A stretch of DNA of 57,443 nt, taken from Glo-17 sp964549735 (GTDB taxonomy: Bacteria > Krumholzibacteriota > Krumholzibacteriia > LZORAL124-64-63). Position 1 is the stretch's first letter; every line of letters starts with the position of its first letter. The DNA lies in NCBI GenBank assembly GCA_964549735.1, contig CAZJWO010000008.1, forward strand, positions 1-57,443. The letters run 5' to 3'. Positions 42,201 to 49,060 of the stretch are shown here, piece by piece. The notes under the pieces are model-generated. The model did not search any database. It was not told the DNA's origin and was given only the letters and a program-made list of their open reading frames with translations. The translations under genes and the position numbers were made by a program.

Positions 42201-42710
42201 TTGACGCTGGTGCTGATGATCGTCGCCGGGCTCGGCCGCCGGCCGGTCGCGACCGCCGTGGCCCGACTCGATCGACTCAACGTCGACGCCATGATGGCTG
42301 GTCTGGGTCTACTCGCGGTCGGCACGCTGCTGGGCGGCGTCTGGGCCAATGAGAGCTGGGGTCGCTACTGGGGCTGGGATCCGAAGGAGACGTGGGCCCT
42401 GGTCTCGATCCTGGTCTACGCGCTGATCCTGCACTTCCGCTGGATCCCCAGGCTGGCCAACGCGTTCGTGCACGCCGCCTGGGCGTTCATGTCGATCTGG
42501 GTCATCATCATGACCTACTTCGGGGTCAATCACCTTCTGGTGGGTCTGCACAGCTACGCGGCGGGCGAGGCGGCGCGCGTGCCGAACTGGGTCATCGCCT
42601 CGTTCGTGGTCATGGCGGCGATCACGCTGATCGCGTACTTCGCGTGGCGCGATACCGAAGTGCGGCGCCTGGCGCAGCCGGCCGGTGGACCGCCGCAAGC
42701 GGAACGCTGA
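39204..42710 (+). CDS. ccsBA: Fused cytochrome c synthase CcsBA (ResB-CcsA, system II)
   Basis: This 1168-residue membrane protein exports haem and attaches it to apocytochrome c outside the membrane. The ATG at 39204 is preferred over 39186 because AGGGA precedes it. The ResB half (about 1-570) has helices (LGAVLLVILAVVTGAATLIE, NALLIVLFINLLLNLV, LGFLLVHFGMLVILAGAGM) with a large periplasmic domain, then TYVGYTIFTLGFVLVLAKAL. The CcsA half (about 850-1168) has six helices and the haem-binding WWD segment GRYWGWDPKETWALVSI with flanking His (LILHFRW, SLIWV region). Between them lies a signal-peptide-like stretch ending GAASAQ (about 575-595), a His-rich segment (QHAPHGTSAAPHDHGPP) and an ~240-residue periplasmic domain. 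Its presence implies c-type cytochromes in this organism. Confidence 0.88.
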   Translation: MRGDVKKLVQNPAFRVLSDLRLGAVLLVILAVVTGAATLIESHYSGLGSSQTGRAAAYDLVYDAPWFNALLIVLFINLLLNLVRRLQRGRPSLGFLLVHFGMLVILAGAGMTRWFGFEGYLHIREGESNNIVSSADMYLRVRSGDLETQAPVRLYRPGAQSVSRRVSLGGRELTLGVAEFWPRFEQTMQPGEGGIAQVTLGVMEDGLKMYTLGEGEDLHVGGVPVRFHRDGLPPAAGAETPQGVLRVRAGGEICRLPIRSEPGPLGTCGGWSFALNEYQADYQGHGGDSGEGSLRNPMVRVVVTSPSGESATRTLFAHHPDFALASENQGLLRQIDLLYELGGGIDLAKVDGRVMMRAAFPLEIGPMGSGEDGRAAAAGEVVPLQVQMLYRGAGGLRLVPTKIEPSLVSTPGHSANPNAPAAARLFLAKDGQRAEAICTRGGAPQRVDLGGETYWLAYGAIMRALPYSLHLEEFRLETYPGSDNPASYESHVLLNDPEQGIVERPVRIWMNNPLNHRGTKHFQSSYDRDRLGTVLSINRDPGKNPTYVGYTIFTLGFVLVLAKALGGNRRRKAAALAIGLLAGLGALAPGAASAQHAPHGTSAAPHDHGPPPALQLSPPVRDAAARLIVQDFRGRMKPLDTLARETSLKITRKAVFEGHDPVELFFAFAVLPSDWYHHPAISVDNPGVKDLLGISHDQTHVALATVLAGGRYRLQNDVELAHRTAAGQRTKTQQQLLRFDERVHLMYGALLGSSLRIYPVPDDPGDTWAGIQTVLEGLPAEDPRRLEFETAADALFTGLETGDQERILEGLRLTTELQRRYGKSIKPSSLRINSELMLNRLQPFQRATMPYLAGFLLLIIAYFVHLFRRDEAPWSFRHPLYALGMLLFLGGFALHVFGFVLRWIASARAPLSNGHESLLWVALAVALAGLIFELRSRSAASGALGSLLAAVVLGVSMLGAFDPAIGPLVPVLASYWLNIHVTVITASYGFFALCCLLGLLTLVLMIVAGLGRRPVATAVARLDRLNVDAMMAGLGLLAVGTLLGGVWANESWGRYWGWDPKETWALVSILVYALILHFRWIPRLANAFVHAAWAFMSIWVIIMTYFGVNHLLVGLHSYAAGEAARVPNWVIASFVVMAAITLIAYFAWRDTEVRRLAQPAGGPPQAER

Positions 42711-42740
42711 TCTCGCCGCGCCCGCTGCCGGCGCACACGG

Positions 42741-44768
42741 TCACTTCTTCGGCTTGTTGAGCATGAAGATGTTCCCGCTGGCGCCTTGGGCGACCGGTCG
42801 CGGACGGGCCGGACCGGCGGCGGCGCCGGCCGGTTCCAGCTCGGCCTCGGCCGCGGAGGCGCCATCTGCGGCGGGGGTCGCCGGCGACGACGCATCGGCT
42901 GTCGGGTCTGCCGGCGGTGGCGCGGCCGCGGGCGGCTCCGGCGTAGCCGGCGGTTCCGACGGCGGCGCGCTTGCCGGCGCGGGATCGACCGCCTGCGGTG
43001 ATTCCGCTGCCGGTGGCGGCGACTTTTTCGGTCGGTTGAGCATGAAGACGTTGCCATTGGCGCCCGTCGCCTGCACCGGCGGCTTCGCGGCCGGCGGCTC
43101 TGGCTCTGGCGCCGGCTGCGGCGCGGGCTCCGCCGCCGGCGGTTCACCGCCAGCGGCGGCAGGCTTGGCGTTGGTCTCGGCCGCGACTTCCGCCAGCTCG
43201 TCCAGCAGGCTGCTGGTAGCCGCCGCCAGATCCTCGGCGCTGCGGAAGACCTCCGCGGTGTCCTCCGCGTCCGGTTCGGGCGCGAGCGGACTCTCGGCCG
43301 ACAGGTCGGCGGCCGCGTCGTGCGCTGTCGCGTCCAGATCGCGAGGCGCGGACGGCGCGACGGCGGCCGGTGCGCTGGCCGCCGCGCCGGGGTGGACGCC
43401 CGCCGTCGCCAGTCCGGTGCCGGCGGTGGCCGGCGGCGCGACCGCCGCGGCGTAGCCTACGCCCGGCTGCACCCGCGTCGGCGGAGCGACCATCAGTTCG
43501 CCGAGGTTGGCGGCGACCTTGCGCACCGCGCCGATGTTCTTGATGATCTGCCCGATCGCCTCCTCGTACTGGCGCTGCGCCGCCAGGATCTCGTCGACCG
43601 TGGCCTCGATGCACCCCGTCGCCTGGCTCGTGGTCGCCGCCAGCTGCTTGACCTCTTGCGCGACCACGCTGGTGAAGGCCTCGCCCGTCGCGCCGGTGGC
43701 GGCCGCCTCGCCCTCGATGCGGCCGGCGATCTCCTGGCTGCGAGCGGCCAAGGTGCGCACGCGGGCGACCACGGTGCCCATTTCGCGCGCGGTCTCGAGC
43801 AACTCGCGCGCGGTCTCGGCGGCGTAGACGGCGGCGTTGTTGGCGGTCCGCGCCAGGCGGCTGCCTTCGAACGTGTCCTGGGCCAGTTCGTTCAGGCTGA
43901 AGAGCATCCCTTGCAGCGCGGAGGCGACCGAATCTACCGCCTGCTGCATGCGTTCGGCGCTGCGGGCGACGGTGCTCATGTCCAGCGTGACCCGGTCGAC
44001 CGCAGCGCTGGCCAACCCCAGATCGCCGTGGGCGGCCAGCGGACCGGCTCGCCGCAGCGCGCCGACAGCTGCCGCCGGCGCAGCGGCCTGCACGGGCGGC
44101 GCCGACTGTTCGAGCGTCTGTGCCGGGTCGGCGCCGGGCCAGCCGGGGGCGCCGGCCCACGCGCCGGCTCGTGGCGCCGTCCTCGCCGCGCGACCGAACC
44201 GCGAAGCGGCCAGCGCGCAGAGCAAGGTCAGCCCGCCGAAGACGGCGGCGCCGATGGCGGCGAGCCGGCCGAGCCGTCCCGCCTGGCGCTCGGCGCCGTG
44301 CAGGGCGGCGGCCATCGCCTGCAGGTGACCGCGCATGGTCGGCGCTTCGCGTCGCCATGACCCGATGACGTCGCGCCCCGCCGCGCTGTTGGCGGCGTAC
44401 TCGCCCGCGGCGAGGTCCGCCAGGCCAAGTCCCAGATGGCGCCACACGGACTGGACCTCGCGCACCGCGGCGACGGCATCCCGGTCGCCGGCCGCTTCTG
44501 CGGCGGCCAGCAGGTCCTGATCGAACGCCAGGACGACCTCGGCCAGATCCTGGCGCGCCTGCCGCGCGGTGACCAGATCCGGCGCATCGCCAAGGGCTTC
44601 GAGCCGGTGCTGCAACCGCTCGAGCGCGCTGGCCAGCGCGCGGTTCCGTTCGAGCTGCGCTGGCTGCTCGCCGCGCTCGCCGCGGGCATGCGCCATCAGC
44701 CCGAGCGAGCCGCTCAGCAGCAGCGCGCAGAGTACGGTCGACGAGAGCAAGATGCGCCGGTACGCCAT
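42741..44768 (-). CDS. Chemoreceptor-like (MCP) membrane protein with duplicated C-terminal motif
   Basis: This is a 675-residue inner-membrane protein. ATG 44768 follows GGAGG. Helix 1 (ILLSSTVLCALLLSGSLGL) acts as signal-anchor, a helical extracytoplasmic sensor of about 120 residues follows, and helix 2 is LAAIGAAVFGGLTLLCALAA. The cytoplasmic part contains the MCP signalling-tip core, degenerate but recognisable: GEAFTSVVAQEVKQLAATTS, then QATGCIEATVDEILAAQ. The C-terminal ~200 residues are Pro/Ala-rich and disordered. They contain two copies of a basic motif, GANGNVFMLNRPKK (about 569-582) and GASGNIFMLNKPKK at the very end. No CheR pentapeptide is present and no che genes are nearby. 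It probably signals through an alternative partner. Confidence 0.75.
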   Translation of the reverse strand: MAYRRILLSSTVLCALLLSGSLGLMAHARGERGEQPAQLERNRALASALERLQHRLEALGDAPDLVTARQARQDLAEVVLAFDQDLLAAAEAAGDRDAVAAVREVQSVWRHLGLGLADLAAGEYAANSAAGRDVIGSWRREAPTMRGHLQAMAAALHGAERQAGRLGRLAAIGAAVFGGLTLLCALAASRFGRAARTAPRAGAWAGAPGWPGADPAQTLEQSAPPVQAAAPAAAVGALRRAGPLAAHGDLGLASAAVDRVTLDMSTVARSAERMQQAVDSVASALQGMLFSLNELAQDTFEGSRLARTANNAAVYAAETARELLETAREMGTVVARVRTLAARSQEIAGRIEGEAAATGATGEAFTSVVAQEVKQLAATTSQATGCIEATVDEILAAQRQYEEAIGQIIKNIGAVRKVAANLGELMVAPPTRVQPGVGYAAAVAPPATAGTGLATAGVHPGAAASAPAAVAPSAPRDLDATAHDAAADLSAESPLAPEPDAEDTAEVFRSAEDLAAATSSLLDELAEVAAETNAKPAAAGGEPPAAEPAPQPAPEPEPPAAKPPVQATGANGNVFMLNRPKKSPPPAAESPQAVDPAPASAPPSEPPATPEPPAAAPPPADPTADASSPATPAADGASAAEAELEPAGAAAGPARPRPVAQGASGNIFMLNKPKK

Positions 44769-44867
44769 GATTCCTCCGCGTCCTTGCCGGCGGCAAGGGG
44801 ATCGGGACGACGTCATTCCAGGGTGTTTTCGCCCGTCAGGGCGGCAGATTGAGGAATTCCTCGCCGG

Positions 44868-44896
44868 TTGACGGTGCGGACGCCCGAAAATAAGAT
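44868..44896 (+). promoter_or_regulatory. Sigma70-type promoter for acs
   Basis: TTGACG (44868-44873), a 17-bp spacer and TAAGAT (44891-44896) in a short AT-rich tract. Predicted start is near 44903, about 50 nt before the ATG at 44952. This is the best-spaced sigma70 match in the window. Confidence 0.6.
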
Positions 44897-44951
44897 AATA
44901 TTCAGCTTCTATTTGCCGTCCCTGGCCGCCCGCACGCCACCGGAGGTTCCC

Positions 44952-46904
44952 ATGAACGAGCGCCTCGTCATCGCGCCGCACCGCCACCCGGGCCGCACGC
45001 CGCATATCCCGACCTTCGCCGAATACGAGCGCCTCTACCGCCTCTCGCTCGACGCGCCCGACCATTTCTGGGCGCAGCGCGCCGAACGGCTGACCTGGTT
45101 CCATCCCTGGCACACGGTGTTCGACAGCGACTACGAGGAGACCGACATGGGCTGGTTCCTCGGCGGACGCCTCAATGCGTGCTACAACTGCGTCGATCGG
45201 CACCTGAACCAGAGGGGGGAGCAGGCGGCGATCATCTGGGCCAAGGACGAGCCGGGCCAGTACGAGCACATCACCTACCGGCAGCTCAAGCACCAGGTGG
45301 CGCGCGTCGCGAACGTCCTGCGCGAGCACGGCGTGCGCAAGGGCGACCGCGTCGTGGTCTACCTGCCGATGATCCCGGAGCTGGTCTACACCATGCTGGC
45401 CTGCGCGCGCATCGGCGCCGTGCACTCGGTCGTCTTCGGCGGCTTCTCCAGCGAGGCGATCCGCGACCGCATCCTGGACTGCGGCGCCCGCGTGGTCGTC
45501 ACCGCGAACGAGGGGCTGCGCGGCGGCCGCACGCTGCCCTTGAAGCAGACCGTCGACCGCGCCGTCGACGGGCTGGACCAGGTGACGACCGTGCTGGTGG
45601 CCAGGCGCACCGCGCACGAACCGCCGCTGCGCCCGGGCCGCGACTACTGGCTCGACGAGGAGTGCCGCAAGCAGCGGTCCACCTGCTCGATCGAATGGAT
45701 GGGCGCGGAGGACCCCCTGTTCATCCTCTACACGAGCGGCTCGACCGGCAAACCCAAGGGCGTCCTGCACACGACGGGCGGCTATCTGGTCTTCGCGTCC
45801 TACACGCACGAGGTGGTCTTCGACCACCACGACGACGACGTCTACTTCTGCGCGGCGGACTGCGGCTGGATCACGGGCCACAGCTACATCGTCTACGGGC
45901 CGCTGGCCAACGGGGCGACGACGGTCCTCTTCGAGTCGACGCCGGTCTATCCGGACGCCAGCCGCTACTGGCGCATCGTCGACGAGTTGCAGGTGAGCAT
46001 CTTCTACACGGCGCCGACCGCGTTGCGCGCGCTGGTGCGCGCCGGCGACGAGCATCTGCAGTGGAGCTCGCGCGCGAGCCTGCGCACCCTGGGCACCGTC
46101 GGCGAGCCCATCAATCCCGACACCTGGCGGTGGTACCACGACAAGGTCGGCCGGGGTCGCTGCAACGTGGTCGACACCTGGTGGCAGACCGAGACGGGCG
46201 GCATCCTGATCACGCCGCTGCCGGGCATCACGCCGATGAAGCCGGGTTCGGCCAGCCTGCCGTTCTTCGGCGTGCGTCCGCTGCTGGTCGACGACGAGGG
46301 GCGCGAACTGCCGGGCGCGGCCGCCGGCAACCTCTGCCTGCGCCATTCCTGGCCCGGACAGGCGCGCACCATCCACGGCGCGCACCATCGGTTCCACGAG
46401 ACCTACTTCTCGCGCTTCCCGGGGCTCTACTTCACGGGAGACGGCTGCCGCCGCGACGAGGACGGCTATTTCTGGATCACCGGCCGCGTCGACGACGTCA
46501 TCAACGTATCCGGGCACCGACTGGGCACGGCCGAGGTCGAGAGCGCGCTGGTGGCGCACGAGGCGGTGACCGAGGCCGCGGTCGTCGGCTATCCGCACGA
46601 GATCAAGGGCCAGGGCATCTTCGCCTACGTGATCCTCGACCGGCAGTTCGAAACGCTCGATCCGCACGAACTGCAGGGTCTGCTGAAGGAGCAGGTGCGA
46701 CACGTCATCGGCCCGATCGCCACGCCCGACGTCATCCTGGTCGCGCCGGGCTTGCCCAAGACGCGGTCCGGCAAGATCATGCGGCGCATCCTGCGCCAGA
46801 TCGCGGCGGGCGAATACGCCGACCTGGGCGACGTCACGACGCTCGCCGAGCCGGAGGTGGTCGAGAAGCTGGTGCTGGCGCACCAGCAGACGGTGACGGC
46901 CTAG
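44952..46904 (+). CDS. acs: Acetyl-CoA synthetase (AMP-forming)
   Basis: This 650-residue cytoplasmic enzyme activates acetate (or a related short-chain acid) with ATP and CoA. ATG 44952 follows CCGGAGG. The length and full set of ANL motifs match Acs: FDSDYEETDMGWFLGGRLNA near the N-terminus, the P-loop YTSGSTGKPKGVLHTTGGYL, the Trp-rich active-site block NVVDTWWQTETGGILI, the hinge DGYFWITGRVDDVINVSGHR, and PKTRSGKIMRRILR at the end with the lysine that Pat-type enzymes acetylate. It is monocistronic with its own promoter and converges on the sensor kinase gene. Confidence 0.92.
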   Translation: MNERLVIAPHRHPGRTPHIPTFAEYERLYRLSLDAPDHFWAQRAERLTWFHPWHTVFDSDYEETDMGWFLGGRLNACYNCVDRHLNQRGEQAAIIWAKDEPGQYEHITYRQLKHQVARVANVLREHGVRKGDRVVVYLPMIPELVYTMLACARIGAVHSVVFGGFSSEAIRDRILDCGARVVVTANEGLRGGRTLPLKQTVDRAVDGLDQVTTVLVARRTAHEPPLRPGRDYWLDEECRKQRSTCSIEWMGAEDPLFILYTSGSTGKPKGVLHTTGGYLVFASYTHEVVFDHHDDDVYFCAADCGWITGHSYIVYGPLANGATTVLFESTPVYPDASRYWRIVDELQVSIFYTAPTALRALVRAGDEHLQWSSRASLRTLGTVGEPINPDTWRWYHDKVGRGRCNVVDTWWQTETGGILITPLPGITPMKPGSASLPFFGVRPLLVDDEGRELPGAAAGNLCLRHSWPGQARTIHGAHHRFHETYFSRFPGLYFTGDGCRRDEDGYFWITGRVDDVINVSGHRLGTAEVESALVAHEAVTEAAVVGYPHEIKGQGIFAYVILDRQFETLDPHELQGLLKEQVRHVIGPIATPDVILVAPGLPKTRSGKIMRRILRQIAAGEYADLGDVTTLAEPEVVEKLVLAHQQTVTA

Positions 46905-46941
46905 ACGGCGGTGCGCGCAGGCGCGGCGCGGCGCGTGCCGT

Positions 46942-49053
46942 TCAAGAGGTCAAGGCTTCGCGCAGCTTGGCGTCCAGTTCCTGCACGGTGAAAGGCTTCT
47001 GCAGGAAGTGCACGCCGGCGTCGAGGACGCCGCGGTGGGCGATGACGTTGGCGGTGTAGCCGGACATGAAGAGGCACTTCAGCTCCGGGCGCATGACCGC
47101 CAGCTGTCGCCACAGCTCCTGCCCGCTCATCTGCGGCATGACGACATCGGTCAATAGCAGATCGATCGGCCCCTCGTGCGCCTGGGCCAGCTCCAGCGCC
47201 GCCTGCGGCGAGCCGGCGGCCAGCACGCGTTGACCGATCTTCTCGAGCTGCCGCGCCGCCAGCAGCAGCAGGGAAGGCTCGTCCTCGACCAGCAGGACCG
47301 TCGCCGGCGCGGCGAGCGGCGTCTGGGTCGCGATGCTCGCCGCCACGGGGACGATCTCGGCGGCCGCGTGCCGCGGCAGGTAGATGCGGAACGACGAGCC
47401 TTCGCCGACCTCGCTGTAGACGTTGATGAAGCCCTGGTTCTGCTTGACGATGCCGTAGACCGTCGCCAGGCCGAGACCGGTCCCCTCGCCGGGTCGCTTG
47501 GTCGTGAAGAACGGTTCGAAGATCATCGCCAGGGTCTGGCGATCCATGCCGGCGCCGTCGTCGCTGACAGCGAGCATGACGTACGACCCGGGCAGGAAGC
47601 CGGGGTGGTACACGCAATATTCCTCGTCGAATTCGACGGTCGACGTCTCGATCGTGACCTTGCCGACACCGGCGATCGCGTCGCGCGCGTTGAGGACCAG
47701 GTTGGCGAGGATCTGGTCGAGCTGCGACGGATCCAGCAGCGTGGGACATGGGGCGGCGGCCGGCCGCCACCGCAGGTCGATATCTTCGCCGATGAGCCGC
47801 CGGAGCATCGTGAGCATGTTCGCGACGGCCGTGTTGAGATCGAGCACGCGCGGCGCCACGGTCTGCTTGCGCGCGAACGCCAGGAGCTGGTTGGTCAATT
47901 CCGCCGAGCGTTCAGCGGCGCGGCGGATCTGCAGCAGATCGCCGCGCAACTGTCCATCACGAGGATCCACGCGTGCCGCTCCCAACTCGGCGTGTCCGAG
48001 GATGACGCTGAGCATGTTGTTGAAGTCGTGCGCGACGCCACCCGCCAGCCGCCCCACCGATTCGAGCTTCTGCGCCTGGCGCAGCTGATGCTCCAGCTCC
48101 TTCGCACGCGTGATCTCGAGGTGGGTGCCGCAGGCTCGCAACGGCTCGCCTCCCGGTCCGCGGGAAATGACGCGGCCGCGATCCAGCACCCAGATCCAGC
48201 GACCCTCGCGGTGTTGCAGCCGCAGCTCGGCCTCGTAGTGGTCCGTACGGCCGGCGAGGTGGTCGGTCAGGCTCTGGTCGACCGTTTCGCGGTCGTCGGG
48301 GTGCACCAGGCTCTGCCAGAACTCCAGCCGCGTGTCGATCTCGGCGAGGTCGTAGCCGAGCATGGTCGCCCAGCGCTCGTTGTACCGGACGCGACCGGCG
48401 GCGATGTCCCAGTCCCAGACGCCGAGGTCGGCGCCTTCGAGGGCCAGGCGCAGGCGCTCTTCGGTCTCGCGCAGCATGTCCTCGCGGCGCAGGTGCCGCT
48501 CGCCCTCGAGGAAGACGAGCGCGATGAGCGTGAACGCGACGGGGAAGAAGACGAGCACCGTCGGCCCCACGCGGCGCATGATCTCCCAGCCGTCGATGCC
48601 GGGAATCAGGAACTGCAGGCCGAGCATGATGACGTGGACGAGCAGGCCGAACGCGAGCAGCCGGCCGACGCCAACCCACCGCTCGTCTCGCCGCCGCAGT
48701 CGGCGCAGGACCAGGCCCAGGGCCGCCGCTTCGATGATCGTGCCGACGCCTGCCACGACGCCGGCGCCGCCCAACGCGAGCCGATAGGTGCCGCCGATCA
48801 GGACCGCGACCACCGCCGTGACCGGACCGCCGAAAAGGCCCGCCAGGGCCATGACGACGGAGCGCCCGTCGTAGATGATGCCTTCCGCGAGCTGGATGGG
48901 GACCATCATGCCGAGCACGCTAACGCCGCCGAAGACGACGCCGGCCGTCAGGTTGTAGATGAAGATGCGGCGGTCGAGGCGCCGGGCCAGCAGTTGCAGG
49001 CCCAGCGCCAGGGTCACGAGAAGGGCGACGTTCTCGATCAGGTCGAACGTCAT
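46942..49053 (-). CDS. Hybrid sensor histidine kinase with 5TM-LYT sensor, PAS and receiver domain
   Basis: This is a 703-residue membrane kinase. Residues of about 1-190 form five or six helices of the 5TMR-LYT type (IYNLTAGVVFGGVSVLGMMV, GRSVVMALAGLFGGPVTAVV), as in LytS. A PAS domain lies at about 205-330 (GADLGVWDWDIAAGRVRYNE). The HisKA dimer box is SVGRLAGGVAHDFNNMLSVI (His about 352). The ATPase has NLVLNARDAI, SDDGAGMDR and GTGLGLATVYG. A C-terminal receiver holds the phospho-acceptor in LLLTDVVMPQMSG. The H-D-F-N-N variant is typical of NtrB-like hybrid kinases in such phyla. The gene starts 7 nt after the S9 peptidase stop, so the two are co-translated. The output partner is not in the window. 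Confidence 0.88.
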   Translation of the reverse strand: MTFDLIENVALLVTLALGLQLLARRLDRRIFIYNLTAGVVFGGVSVLGMMVPIQLAEGIIYDGRSVVMALAGLFGGPVTAVVAVLIGGTYRLALGGAGVVAGVGTIIEAAALGLVLRRLRRRDERWVGVGRLLAFGLLVHVIMLGLQFLIPGIDGWEIMRRVGPTVLVFFPVAFTLIALVFLEGERHLRREDMLRETEERLRLALEGADLGVWDWDIAAGRVRYNERWATMLGYDLAEIDTRLEFWQSLVHPDDRETVDQSLTDHLAGRTDHYEAELRLQHREGRWIWVLDRGRVISRGPGGEPLRACGTHLEITRAKELEHQLRQAQKLESVGRLAGGVAHDFNNMLSVILGHAELGAARVDPRDGQLRGDLLQIRRAAERSAELTNQLLAFARKQTVAPRVLDLNTAVANMLTMLRRLIGEDIDLRWRPAAAPCPTLLDPSQLDQILANLVLNARDAIAGVGKVTIETSTVEFDEEYCVYHPGFLPGSYVMLAVSDDGAGMDRQTLAMIFEPFFTTKRPGEGTGLGLATVYGIVKQNQGFINVYSEVGEGSSFRIYLPRHAAAEIVPVAASIATQTPLAAPATVLLVEDEPSLLLLAARQLEKIGQRVLAAGSPQAALELAQAHEGPIDLLLTDVVMPQMSGQELWRQLAVMRPELKCLFMSGYTANVIAHRGVLDAGVHFLQKPFTVQELDAKLREALTS

Positions 49054-49060
49054 GGGCGGC

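Noticed and set aside
42741..46883. Minus-strand open frame of 1380 codons
   Set aside because: Only the part 42741-44768 is a real gene. The rest is the antisense shadow of acs (44952-46904), with no family signature and codon bias of a reverse strand.
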